A stretch of DNA of 64,000 nucleotides from positions 317,798 to 381,797 of the forward strand of contig NZ_JABEKV010000002.1 of the NCBI RefSeq assembly GCF_013283645.1, read 5' to 3'. Positions 44,627-52,552 of the stretch are shown in pieces. Within the stretch, counting starts at the first letter, position 1, and the number at the start of each line of letters is the position of its first letter. Position numbers and translations under genes: made by a program. The notes below the pieces were generated by a model, which worked only from the letters and a program-made list of their open reading frames with translations, was not told the origin of the DNA and ran no database searches. The stretch comes from Sinorhizobium psoraleae (GTDB taxonomy: Bacteria > Pseudomonadota > Alphaproteobacteria > Rhizobiales > Rhizobiaceae).

Positions 44627-44968
44627 CTATCTTGCGCGTGCTACTTCCGCTGCGCAGGTCTGGCAGAGCGGTGCGTGCGGCACCGCGTGCAGTCGTTCCG
44701 GCGAAATCTGTTCGCCGCAGCGCACACAGGTGCCGAAGGTTCCGGACTCAATTCGGTCCAGGGCAGCGTCGATGGCGCGGATTTCACCCTGGCCCGCGAG
44801 GCCGAGGCCCTCCAATACTTCGTCGCCTTCTCGTTCGGTGACACGATCGGGCACGTCGGCATTCATCGGTTGATCGAGGTCCTCCTCGATCTTCACCAGC
44901 CGACCATAAAGTTCGCGTTTGCGGCGGAGAAGCTGTTCGCGAAAGTCTTCAAGCGCGTACTGATCCAT
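44627..44968 (-). CDS. TraR/DksA-family zinc-finger protein
   Basis: The 113-residue protein has an N-terminal coiled-coil helix and a C-terminal four-cysteine zinc finger CVRC-x17-CQTC (residues about 83-107), the DksA pattern. Such proteins bind RNA polymerase through the secondary channel. Short length and no long DksA coiled-coil tip suggest a DksA-like or TraR-like regulator. It follows the universal-stress gene on the same strand with a 54-base gap, so they likely form one operon. Confidence 0.92.
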   Translation of the reverse strand: MDQYALEDFREQLLRRKRELYGRLVKIEEDLDQPMNADVPDRVTEREGDEVLEGLGLAGQGEIRAIDAALDRIESGTFGTCVRCGEQISPERLHAVPHAPLCQTCAAEVARAR

Positions 44969-45022
44969 TGCAGGGCTCCTTGGTCGCGGCGTGGTTCGAC
45001 AACGCCGCCTTCTTGTTCATTT

Positions 45023-45445
45023 TTAGCGGTCGACGAGAACCGCGCATGGGCAATGGCTAACGACACGGCTGGCGGTCGAGCCGATAAAGTAGTCAATCAA
45101 ACCCGGCCGGTGCGAAGCAATAATCACGAGGTCCGCGTTCTCTTCCTTCGCAAGAGCGTTGATCGTGCCGGCCGCTCCGCCGGTGCGGATTTCGATGCGC
45201 CCCCTGATCCCATGCTTGGCCTTCAATGCTTCCAATGTCTTGACCGCATGCCTGCGCGACTCCTCGATCATCTCGAGCGGAAAATCGACGATCATATATC
45301 CTTGTGCATAGGCATTCAGGTCCTCTACGACGTTGAGCAGGACGATTTCCCCCTCGTCGTCGATCAGCTTCTCTGCGATGCCGAGGACGGATTCGCCGTG
45401 CTCCAGCTGATCCATGGCGATCGGAACGATGATTTTCTTGTACAT
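45023..45445 (-). CDS. Universal stress protein (UspA family)
   Basis: The 140-residue protein has the Usp fold: a basic beta strand at the start (MYKKIIVPIAMD), an acidic region, and the ATP-binding signature ADLVIIASHRPGLIDYFIGSTASRVVSHCPCAVLVDR. The G-x2-G-x9-G-S/T variant is present in part as GLIDYFIGSTAS, so it may bind ATP. It is first of a usp-dksA-like pair. A perfect FNR/FixK box lies about 240 bases upstream, across RIME-like copy 6. Confidence 0.93.
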   Translation of the reverse strand: MYKKIIVPIAMDQLEHGESVLGIAEKLIDDEGEIVLLNVVEDLNAYAQGYMIVDFPLEMIEESRRHAVKTLEALKAKHGIRGRIEIRTGGAAGTINALAKEENADLVIIASHRPGLIDYFIGSTASRVVSHCPCAVLVDR

Positions 45446-45496
45446 GCTGCACTCCTTCTCTTGCGTTCCCCGGTCGCCATGCGGCGAGGCCAGCCC

Positions 45497-45599
45497 CTAC
45501 AGCGCCACGCGTCTCATGAGACGCGCAAAGATCGCCGTAGCACCTTGAATAGCTGCATGCTTTTGTCCTTGAATCGGGCTCCGATCGAGGAACACGCAG
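45497..45599 (+). repeat. RIME-like palindromic repeat, copy 6
   Basis: Begins CTACAGCGCCACGCGTCTCA and ends AACACGCAG. Both arms are present. It separates the FNR/FixK box from the Usp start codon. Confidence 0.8.
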
Positions 45600-45684
45600 C
45601 AAGCGCGGGTCGAGGGGTAAAACCGGTCTTCACTTCCCCCCGTCCCGCGCCAACATGAAATTGCGCGGAGGCGATGTTCCAGCA

Positions 45685-45698
45685 TTGATTGAAATCAA
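45685..45698. promoter_or_regulatory. Perfect FNR/FixK box TTGAT-N4-ATCAA
   Basis: TTGAT (45685-45689), TGAA, ATCAA (45694-45698) is an exact anaerobox. It could serve the Usp-DksA-like pair to the left or the VOC gene to the right. FixK-type control of usp genes is known in rhizobia in general. Confidence 0.6.
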
Positions 45699-45895
45699 AT
45701 CGGCCGCCACCGTCGTATTAGCATCACTGAAAGATCAGGTAGCGCGGTGGTCATGGCTGTCAACGCTCATCGAACACAACATCAAGTAATATAATAGCTT
45801 TCCTGAACGCGGTCACGAGCCCATATTAAGACAAGTTTCAAGAAACTGCGATCGGCGGCCAACGGGGCGCCGGACTGGCCTGAAAGGCTATTGCA

Positions 45896-46786
45896 ATGCA
45901 AGATTCAACCCTTTCGCGCTCGACACAGAGCATGCCCGCGGACCATGCCGTCGCGATGCCGGCCTTTGTCGACCGGTCCCATCTCGTCGTTCAGGATCTG
46001 CCCATGGTATCCGCCTGGTACCAGAGGATTATGGGCCTGACGCCGATCGAAACCGGTGCCAACGGCGAGACGCTTGGCGTCGCCGGCCGGCCTCTGCTGA
46101 CGCTGACGACCGAAAGCGACGCGGCAAGGGCACCGCGCAACGCGCCGGGCCTGTTTCACACGGCTTTTCTCGTTCCCGATCGGCGCGAACTCGGCCACTG
46201 GCTTGCCCATGCGGCGCGCAACAACATCCGCCTTCAGGGCGCATCCGACCACCTGGTCAGTGAGGCGATCTATCTCGCCGACCCGGAAGGCAACGGCATC
46301 GAGATCTATCGTGACCGCTCCCGCAGCGAATGGAACTACCAGCCGGACGGCATGGTAGCGATGAGCACGCTACCGCTCGACCTGCAGGCCCTCTACGACG
46401 AAGCGCCGAAAGGTGATTGGAACAGTCTCGCGGAAGGCACGACGATCGGCCATATCCATCTGCAGGTTTCCGACATCCCCCAGGCGGACGCATTTTTTCG
46501 CGACGTGCTCGGACTGGACCTGATGGCGCGCTACCCGGGTGCGAGCTTCTTTGCTTCGGGCAAGTATCATCATCACGTGGCGGCCAACATCTGGAATTCT
46601 CGGGGCGCTCCCAAACGTCAGCACAACATGACAGGCCTGGCGGATTACACGATCCGCTTCAGCGATGCCGCGAAGCTCGCAACGGCGCTAGCCAAGCTGG
46701 ACGAGCTGGAAATGACGGTAACCAGGCAAGGTGACGTCCACAGCCTCGTCGATCCGTGGGGCATCGGCCTCAAACTCTCCACCTGA
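45896..46786 (+). CDS. VOC family protein (catechol 2,3-dioxygenase-like)
   Basis: The 296-residue protein contains two glyoxalase/VOC halves, each with a beta-alpha-beta-beta-beta pattern: HLVVQDLPMVSAWYQRIMGL (first) and HIHLQVSDIPQADAFFRDVL (second). Metal-ligand positions include His29 region, the glutamate in GNGIEIYRD (first half), and His in the second half with KYHHHVAAN. This resembles CatE-type extradiol dioxygenases or thiol-dependent isomerases. The start at 45896 has a weak ribosome site; ATG 45932 and later ones are alternatives. Confidence 0.88.
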   Translation: MQDSTLSRSTQSMPADHAVAMPAFVDRSHLVVQDLPMVSAWYQRIMGLTPIETGANGETLGVAGRPLLTLTTESDAARAPRNAPGLFHTAFLVPDRRELGHWLAHAARNNIRLQGASDHLVSEAIYLADPEGNGIEIYRDRSRSEWNYQPDGMVAMSTLPLDLQALYDEAPKGDWNSLAEGTTIGHIHLQVSDIPQADAFFRDVLGLDLMARYPGASFFASGKYHHHVAANIWNSRGAPKRQHNMTGLADYTIRFSDAAKLATALAKLDELEMTVTRQGDVHSLVDPWGIGLKLST

Positions 46787-46932
46787 CAAGCAGTCGCCGA
46801 GCCCTGCAGCGGTCGCACCAGCGTGCCGTCCTGGCGGCGAACCGGCGGGTTCGAGCAGGAAAGTTCTCCTATTTGGCAACATTCCGCCTTTTATTTGGTT
46901 TTCGTAATAAACCTGATCTTAGGGAGGCGAGA

Positions 46933-47772
46933 ATGCCGGGGAAAATTCTGGTTCTTGGCGCCACCGGCACCGTTGGCAGCAAAGTGATACAGACGCTTGT
47001 CGCCAGGGGCGAGCGCACCAAGGCTGCATGCCGCAAATCAATTTCGATACCGGGTGTCGACGCAGTTGCTTTCGACTATCTCCATGCTTCGACCTATGGC
47101 TGCGCGCTCGAGGGGGTCGATCGCATCTTCGTTATCACGCCGACCGGGTGCCTCGACCCCGTCAGGCTCCTGACGCCAATCATCCAGGCGGCGGCCGCGC
47201 GCGGTATCAAGATCGTGCTGATGACCATGCTCGGCGTCGACACCGGCGGCAGCAATTCCTACCGGACGGTGGAGCTGTTCCTCGAAGAGACCTGCGCGCC
47301 ATTCGTCATCGTCCGGCCCAACTGGTTCGCCGACAACTTCCACAGCTACTGGCTCGACGGCATCCGCCGCGGCGTGATTGCGGTGCCTGCGGCAGACGGA
47401 AAGACGAGTTTCATCGACACGCGCGACATCGCCGAGAGCATTGCATGCACGCTCACGAGCGATGCGTTCAACGGACAGGCCTTCGATCTCACCGGTCCCG
47501 AGGCCTTGAGCTATGCCGAAGCGGCGGCGATACTTTCTCGCGCCATCGGCAGGACCATCGCGTACACGCCTGTCGATGACGGGATCTTCATCGGCCTGCT
47601 AACCGAAGCAGGTATTTCCGCGACCTACGCCCATCTCCTTGCCGAACTATTCCGGCCGGTGCGCGAGGGGCGGATGGCCGCGCTCAGCAATGGCGTCGAG
47701 ACCCTGACCGGCAAGGCGCCGCGTTCGCTCGATACTTATGCGAAGGACAATATCGCCGCGCTGACGGCGTGA
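46933..47772 (+). CDS. NmrA-like/SDR NAD(P)-binding protein
   Basis: The 279-residue protein starts MPGKILVLGATGTVGSKVI, a Rossmann GxxGxxG motif for NAD(P). Later RPNWFADNF and DLTGPEALSYAEAA resemble the NmrA/QOR2 type of atypical short-chain dehydrogenase. The catalytic Tyr-Lys pair is not obvious, so it could be a reductase or a redox-sensing regulator. ATG 46933 has GGGAGG six bases before it. It is likely transcribed independently or after the VOC gene (146 bases away). Confidence 0.88.
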   Translation: MPGKILVLGATGTVGSKVIQTLVARGERTKAACRKSISIPGVDAVAFDYLHASTYGCALEGVDRIFVITPTGCLDPVRLLTPIIQAAAARGIKIVLMTMLGVDTGGSNSYRTVELFLEETCAPFVIVRPNWFADNFHSYWLDGIRRGVIAVPAADGKTSFIDTRDIAESIACTLTSDAFNGQAFDLTGPEALSYAEAAAILSRAIGRTIAYTPVDDGIFIGLLTEAGISATYAHLLAELFRPVREGRMAALSNGVETLTGKAPRSLDTYAKDNIAALTA

Positions 47773-47934
47773 ACTCCGCAAGGCACAACACCCTCTCGTC
47801 AGCTCGCATCCGCGCCCAACCACCGCCGCCAGAGAAGCATTGATTGAAACGAACGGGCTCCGGTCTTTCCGCTTGATCGGTGCGATGGCGCTCTCTATCT
47901 CATGATCTCCCACCGAACAGATCGGAGACACGCC

Positions 47935-50043
47935 TTGTCCGCTTTCAACAATCTGCCCGCCGCCCCCGTCGCTCCGAAGAAACCGGTTACCGATACGCGT
48001 CACGGCATTACCCGGACCGATGACTATGCCTGGCTCCGCGCGGACAATTGGCAGGCCATGTTCAGGGAACCCTCGATCCTCGATCCGGAGATCCGCAAGC
48101 ATCTCGAGGCGGAAAACGCCTACATGAGCGCCGCCATGGCGGACACCAAGGAATTGCAGAAAACCCTGTTTGCCGAGATGCGCGGCCGCATCAAGGAGGA
48201 CGATTCTTCCGTTCCGATGAAGGACGGCGCTTTCGCTTACGGCACCTTTTACGTGACCGGCGGCGAACAGCCGCGTTATTTCCGCATTCCGCGCGAAGGC
48301 AACACTAAGGACGAGACGATCCGCCACGTGCTGCTCGACGGCGACAGGGAAGCCGAAGGCAAGGCCTATTTCCGCCTCGCCGGCATCGACCATTCAAGCG
48401 ACCATTCCCGCGGCGTCTGGGGCTATGACGACAAGGGGTCGGAATATTTCACGCTGAAAGTGCGCGATCTTTCGACCGGCGAGGATTTGCCCGATCTGAT
48501 CGAGAATACGGGCGGCGGCGGTGCATGGGCACCGGACGGCAAGAGCTTCTTCTACACCGTTCTTGACGAGAACCATCGGCCGTCGAAGATCTTTCACCAC
48601 GTCATCGGCACAGCACAGAAGGACGACCGGCTCGTCTACGAGGAAAAAGACCCTGGCTTCTTCATGTCGGTCGGCGGGTCGCTGCTCGACGACTTCATCT
48701 ACATCGATATCCATGACCACGAAACCAGCGAGTACCGGCTGCTCACGACCAAGGACCTGACGGCAGAGCCGCAGCTCGTGGCGGAGCGCGTGACTGGTCT
48801 CGAATACTCGATGACGGAAGGCGGTGATGTTTTCTACATCCTGACCAATGCCGACGGCGCCAAGGATTTCAAGATCATGGAAGCGCCTGTGGAAGCGCCG
48901 CAGAAGCAAAACTGGCGCGAGGTCGTCCCGCACCGGCCGGGCACGCTGATCCTCAATCACATGGCCTATGCCCGCCATCTGGTCTGGCTGCAGCGTCGCG
49001 AGGGGCTGCCGGAAATCGTTATTCGTGACCGCAAGACCGGCGAGGAGCATGCGATCGCCTTTGCAGAGGAAGCCTATTCGTTGGGGCTCTCGGGTGCTGC
49101 CGAATACGACACCGACGTCATCCGCTTTTCCTACTCGTCGATGACGACGCCCTCGCAGCTCTTCGACTACGACATGGCAACGCGTCGACGCACGCTCTTG
49201 AAGACCCAGGAAGTGCCCTCCGGCCACAATCCGGACGATTACGTCACCCGTCGCGTCTTCGCGCCGTCATGGGATGGTGTCGAGGTACCGATCACACTGC
49301 TCTATCGCAAGGATACGCCGCTCGACGGTTCCGCCCCCTGCCTGCTCTACGGTTACGGCGCCTACGGCATCACCATTCCGGCTGGCTTCAACACCAACTG
49401 CCTCTCGCTCGTCGACCGCGGCTTCGTCTATGCCATCGCGCATATCCGCGGCGGCAAGGACAAGGGCTTCCAATGGTACGAAGACGGCAAGATGGCGAAG
49501 AAGACCAATACCTTCAAAGACTTCATCGCTGCCGCTGACTATTTGAATCAGGAGAAGTTCACGTCCTATGCCAACATCATCGCCGAGGGCGGTTCGGCGG
49601 GCGGCATGCTGATGGGAGCGGTCTCCAATATGGCACCGGAGAAGTTCAAGGGCATCATTGCCGCCGTTCCCTTCGTCGACGTCTTGAACACGATGCTCGA
49701 CGACACGCTGCCTCTGACCCCGCCGGAATGGCCGGAATGGGGCAATCCGATCGAGAGCGCCGAGTTCTACAACATCATTGCTGGTTACTCCCCCTACGAC
49801 AACGTGGATGCGAAATCCTATCCGGCGATCCTGGCGCTCGGAGGCCTGACCGATCCTCGCGTGACCTATTGGGAGCCGGCAAAGTGGGTGGCGAGGCTCC
49901 GGGAGAATACCACCGGCGCCGCGCCGATCCTGATGAAGACCAATATGGATGCCGGCCACGCCGGCGCATCCGGGCGGTTCCAGCGGCTGGAGGAAATCGC
50001 CTTCGAATACGCCTTCGCCATCAAGGTCGCGGGAAAGATGTAA
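47935..50043 (+). CDS. ptrB: Oligopeptidase B (S9 prolyl oligopeptidase family)
   Basis: The 702-residue protein has an N-terminal beta-propeller (about 60-400) and a C-terminal alpha/beta hydrolase. The nucleophile is Ser554 in GGSAGG, with Asp640 (GGLTDPRV) and His675 (DAGHAGASGR) completing the triad. It cleaves small peptides after basic residues in the cytoplasm. The start is TTG 47935 with GGAGA six bases upstream; the ATG at 47902 lacks a good site. DUF1697 follows 17 bases downstream. Confidence 0.95.
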   Translation: MSAFNNLPAAPVAPKKPVTDTRHGITRTDDYAWLRADNWQAMFREPSILDPEIRKHLEAENAYMSAAMADTKELQKTLFAEMRGRIKEDDSSVPMKDGAFAYGTFYVTGGEQPRYFRIPREGNTKDETIRHVLLDGDREAEGKAYFRLAGIDHSSDHSRGVWGYDDKGSEYFTLKVRDLSTGEDLPDLIENTGGGGAWAPDGKSFFYTVLDENHRPSKIFHHVIGTAQKDDRLVYEEKDPGFFMSVGGSLLDDFIYIDIHDHETSEYRLLTTKDLTAEPQLVAERVTGLEYSMTEGGDVFYILTNADGAKDFKIMEAPVEAPQKQNWREVVPHRPGTLILNHMAYARHLVWLQRREGLPEIVIRDRKTGEEHAIAFAEEAYSLGLSGAAEYDTDVIRFSYSSMTTPSQLFDYDMATRRRTLLKTQEVPSGHNPDDYVTRRVFAPSWDGVEVPITLLYRKDTPLDGSAPCLLYGYGAYGITIPAGFNTNCLSLVDRGFVYAIAHIRGGKDKGFQWYEDGKMAKKTNTFKDFIAAADYLNQEKFTSYANIIAEGGSAGGMLMGAVSNMAPEKFKGIIAAVPFVDVLNTMLDDTLPLTPPEWPEWGNPIESAEFYNIIAGYSPYDNVDAKSYPAILALGGLTDPRVTYWEPAKWVARLRENTTGAAPILMKTNMDAGHAGASGRFQRLEEIAFEYAFAIKVAGKM

Positions 50044-50060
50044 CGGGCTGGAGGAGGCGA

Positions 50061-50588
50061 ATGCCGGTCTATGTCGCACTGCTGCGGGCGATCAATGTCG
50101 GAGGGACCGGCACGCTTCCGATGGCGGAGCTGAAGGCTATTTGCGAGAGCCTCGGCTTCACCGACGTGAAGACTTATATCCAGAGCGGCAATGTGCTCTT
50201 TCGTTCCGACCTTTCCGAAGCCAAGGTACAGAAAGGGCTCGAAGATGTTTTGGCGGAACGGATGGGCAAGGCGCCCGGCGTCATCTTGCGCAGCCGCGGC
50301 GAACTCCACAAGATCGTCGACGAGGCGCCGTTCGCGGACGCCAAGCCGAATTTTCTGCTGGTGACCTTCCTGCCTGAGCCGCCGCCGGCCGATGCGCTTG
50401 ACAAGCTCGTCGCGCCGGACGGCGAAGAGGTGCAGATCAGCGGCAGGGAGATCTATATCCATTTTCCCAACGGCTCGGGAAAGTCAAAGCTCAAATTGCC
50501 CGCCCTCAAACCGGGTACGGCCCGCAATCTCAATACTGTGCGGAAACTCGCCGAACTTGCAGCCGAGCTCGAAGATAGTCGGGCCTGA
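50061..50588 (+). CDS. DUF1697 domain protein
   Basis: The 175-residue product begins MPVYVALLRAINVGGTGTLPM, a common DUF1697 (PF08002) start, and has SGNVLFRSDLSEAKVQ. DUF1697 has no established function. GAGGAGG lies eight bases upstream of ATG 50061. The 17-base gap from ptrB suggests co-transcription. The convergent TetR gene ends six bases beyond its stop. Confidence 0.9.
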   Translation: MPVYVALLRAINVGGTGTLPMAELKAICESLGFTDVKTYIQSGNVLFRSDLSEAKVQKGLEDVLAERMGKAPGVILRSRGELHKIVDEAPFADAKPNFLLVTFLPEPPPADALDKLVAPDGEEVQISGREIYIHFPNGSGKSKLKLPALKPGTARNLNTVRKLAELAAELEDSRA

Positions 50589-50594
50589 ACGCCA

Positions 50595-51218
50595 TCAGGC
50601 CTGCGCGATTGGCTGGAACAGCAGCCGCACGAAGGTGCGGAAGACCAGCAACTGGTCGGGCAGGCTCTTCGGCTCCTTCAACGCCTTTGAAAGTACGATG
50701 CCGCCTTCGAGCACGGTCGAAACCATGTCGGCGAGTTGGTCGGCGTCGAGCGCTTCGCGCGGGCGGTAGTGGCGCATGATATCGCGGAACATCGCCCCGA
50801 ACCGCCGACGCCACATCAGCGCCGCCTGCCGGTTGATCTCCTGGATCTCTCGGTCGAAGGCACGCTCCTGCGTACACATCGTTGCGACCAGACACCCGGG
50901 ATGGCCGTTCGGCAGGTCCGAGAGCAATTCCGACAGCAGCTTCAGGCCGAGCAGGAAAGCCTGCAGCGGGTCGTCCGCGAGATCGTGCGCCCGGCCGAAG
51001 ATCTCGTCGTAGATCCGTTCGTCGTTCTCGATGTAGCGTTCCAGGAGTGCCTTGGCGAGTTCATTCTTGTCGCGGAAATGGTAGAAAAACCCGCTCTTGG
51101 TGATACCGGTTTCGGCAATCAGTTCGTCGATCGAGGTTGCCCCAAATCCCTTCGCCAGCACGGCGGCTTCGGCGACGTCGAGGATCCTCGTCCGCGTTTC
51201 CTCACCTTTTCGCATCAT
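50595..51218 (-). CDS. TetR/AcrR-family transcriptional regulator
   Basis: The 207-residue protein has an N-terminal helix-turn-helix (TRTRILDVAEAAVLAKGFGA, ITKSGFFYHFRDKNELA) and a helical ligand-binding C terminus with three cysteines (GCLVATMCTQ region). Ligand is unknown. It is divergent from the homocysteine S-methyltransferase gene, 226 bases away, and a short palindrome GTACC-N3-GGTAC (51227-51239) lies eight bases upstream of its start. Confidence 0.92.
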   Translation of the reverse strand: MMRKGEETRTRILDVAEAAVLAKGFGATSIDELIAETGITKSGFFYHFRDKNELAKALLERYIENDERIYDEIFGRAHDLADDPLQAFLLGLKLLSELLSDLPNGHPGCLVATMCTQERAFDREIQEINRQAALMWRRRFGAMFRDIMRHYRPREALDADQLADMVSTVLEGGIVLSKALKEPKSLPDQLLVFRTFVRLLFQPIAQA

Positions 51219-51226
51219 CCGCTCCT

Positions 51227-51239
51227 GTACCGCCGGTAC
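51227..51239. promoter_or_regulatory. Candidate TetR operator palindrome
   Basis: GTACC GCC GGTAC is a perfect inverted repeat immediately upstream of the TetR ribosome site, a usual place for autoregulation. The dyad is short (5 base pairs), so it could be chance. Confidence 0.3.
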
Positions 51240-51444
51240 GGTTTTCGGCTCTGAAAACGCCCATCACGTCCTCCGCCGCAACCGAAACAACACGGCAAGC
51301 GTTTGTTTTCACATCGATATCAGGATATTCCGCAAGTAGTATACCGCAACTCCTCTAGTTTAGCAGATGATAAAACGGCAGAAATTCATCCGATGCCCTA
51401 CGTGGGACACCCCGCGGAAAGGGTGGAAAAGGGTGGAGCAACAC

Positions 51445-52401
51445 ATGGCCAAGTACAGATACGACTTGCCGCTGCTAAACGGAGGCACATTCCTTAGCGA
51501 TGGCGGCATGGAGACGACGCTGATTTTTCACGACGGCGCCGAGCTTCCGCATTTCGCTTCCTTCGTGCTGTTGTCGTCGGCCGAAGGCCGCCGGAAGCTT
51601 CTGCAGTACTACACGCACTATCTCGACGTCGCCCGGCGTCACGATACCGGCTTCGTCCTCGACACTGCCACCTGGCGAGCCAATGCCGATTGGGGCGAGA
51701 AACTCGGCTACGACGCGGACGCATTGGCGGCAGCCAACCGCGACGCCGTCGATCTGCTGACCGGGCTCCGGGCCGAATACGAGCGGCCGCAAGCACCCAT
51801 CGTCCTCAATGGCGCGATCGGCCCGCGCGGCGACGGTTACAAAGCCGGCAGGATGAGTGCTGACGAGGCTGAGGAATACCATGCGGCGCAGATTGCCACC
51901 TTCGCCGCAAGCGAAGCCGATATGGTATCAGGTGTTACCTTGAACAATGTCGACGAGGGTATCGGTGTTGCTCGCGCGGCCAGAACGCATGGCATGCCCT
52001 GCGCGATCTCCTTCACGGTCGAGACCGATGGCAGGCTGGTGACCGGCCGTTCGCTACAGGATGCAATCGAGAGCGTGGATGCGGCAACCGATGGCTATCC
52101 GCACTACTACATGATCAACTGCGCCCATCCGAGCCATTTCGATGGCGCGCTCGAACAGGGCCAATCCTGGGTCAAGCGTATCGGCGGCATTCGCGCCAAC
52201 GCTTCGATGATGAGCCATGCCGAACTCGACGAGAGCGAGACGCTCGATGCGGGCGATCCGGCAGATCTCGCCCGGCGCTATCGGTCGCTGACCGGCCGCA
52301 TGCCGCATCTGCGTGTGCTCGGCGGCTGCTGCGGCACCGACCACCGCCACATCGCCGCGATATGCGAAGTGTGCCTTCCTCGCGCAGCGCTCAGCGCCTG
52401 A
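51445..52401 (+). CDS. Homocysteine S-methyltransferase family protein
   Basis: The 318-residue protein has the Hcy-binding barrel start LSDGGMETTLIFHDGAE and the zinc cysteines: Cys in INCAHP and the pair in LGGCCGTDHRH. It probably transfers a methyl group to homocysteine or a related thiol from S-methylmethionine or a betaine. ATG 51445 has GGAG eight bases upstream. A TetR gene is divergent upstream and may control it. Confidence 0.92.
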   Translation: MAKYRYDLPLLNGGTFLSDGGMETTLIFHDGAELPHFASFVLLSSAEGRRKLLQYYTHYLDVARRHDTGFVLDTATWRANADWGEKLGYDADALAAANRDAVDLLTGLRAEYERPQAPIVLNGAIGPRGDGYKAGRMSADEAEEYHAAQIATFAASEADMVSGVTLNNVDEGIGVARAARTHGMPCAISFTVETDGRLVTGRSLQDAIESVDAATDGYPHYYMINCAHPSHFDGALEQGQSWVKRIGGIRANASMMSHAELDESETLDAGDPADLARRYRSLTGRMPHLRVLGGCCGTDHRHIAAICEVCLPRAALSA

Positions 52402-52419
52402 CGAAGACAACCGTCGTTC

Positions 52420-52450
52420 CTGCCCTCCGGCGGTACCTACCGGAGGGCAG
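52420..52450 (+). terminator. Strong hairpin after the homocysteine methyltransferase gene
   Basis: CTGCCCTCCGG (52420-52430) pairs perfectly with CCGGAGGGCAG (52440-52450), an 11-base-pair stem with a nine-base loop, 19 bases after the stop. No T run follows. Confidence 0.7.
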
Positions 52451-52552
52451 GTGGATAAAGTCTCGGCCTCGCGGAACTATCGGCGCTCGTGTAGACTTGT
52501 CCCGATAGCAGTGACCCGTCGGCACTGCCCGGCGCGCGCAACGGGACAGAGA

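Larger units (their letters stand above)
45446..45895. other. Divergent intergenic region with RIME copy and FNR/FixK box
   Basis: This 450-base gap separates the minus-strand Usp gene and the plus-strand VOC gene. It holds RIME-like copy 6 (45497-45599) and a perfect FNR/FixK box (45685-45698). No gene is visible. Confidence 0.5.

Noticed and set aside
47840-47853. FNR-like TTGAT-TGAA-ACGAA before ptrB
   Set aside because: Only the left half-site matches; the right half is ACGAA instead of ATCAA.
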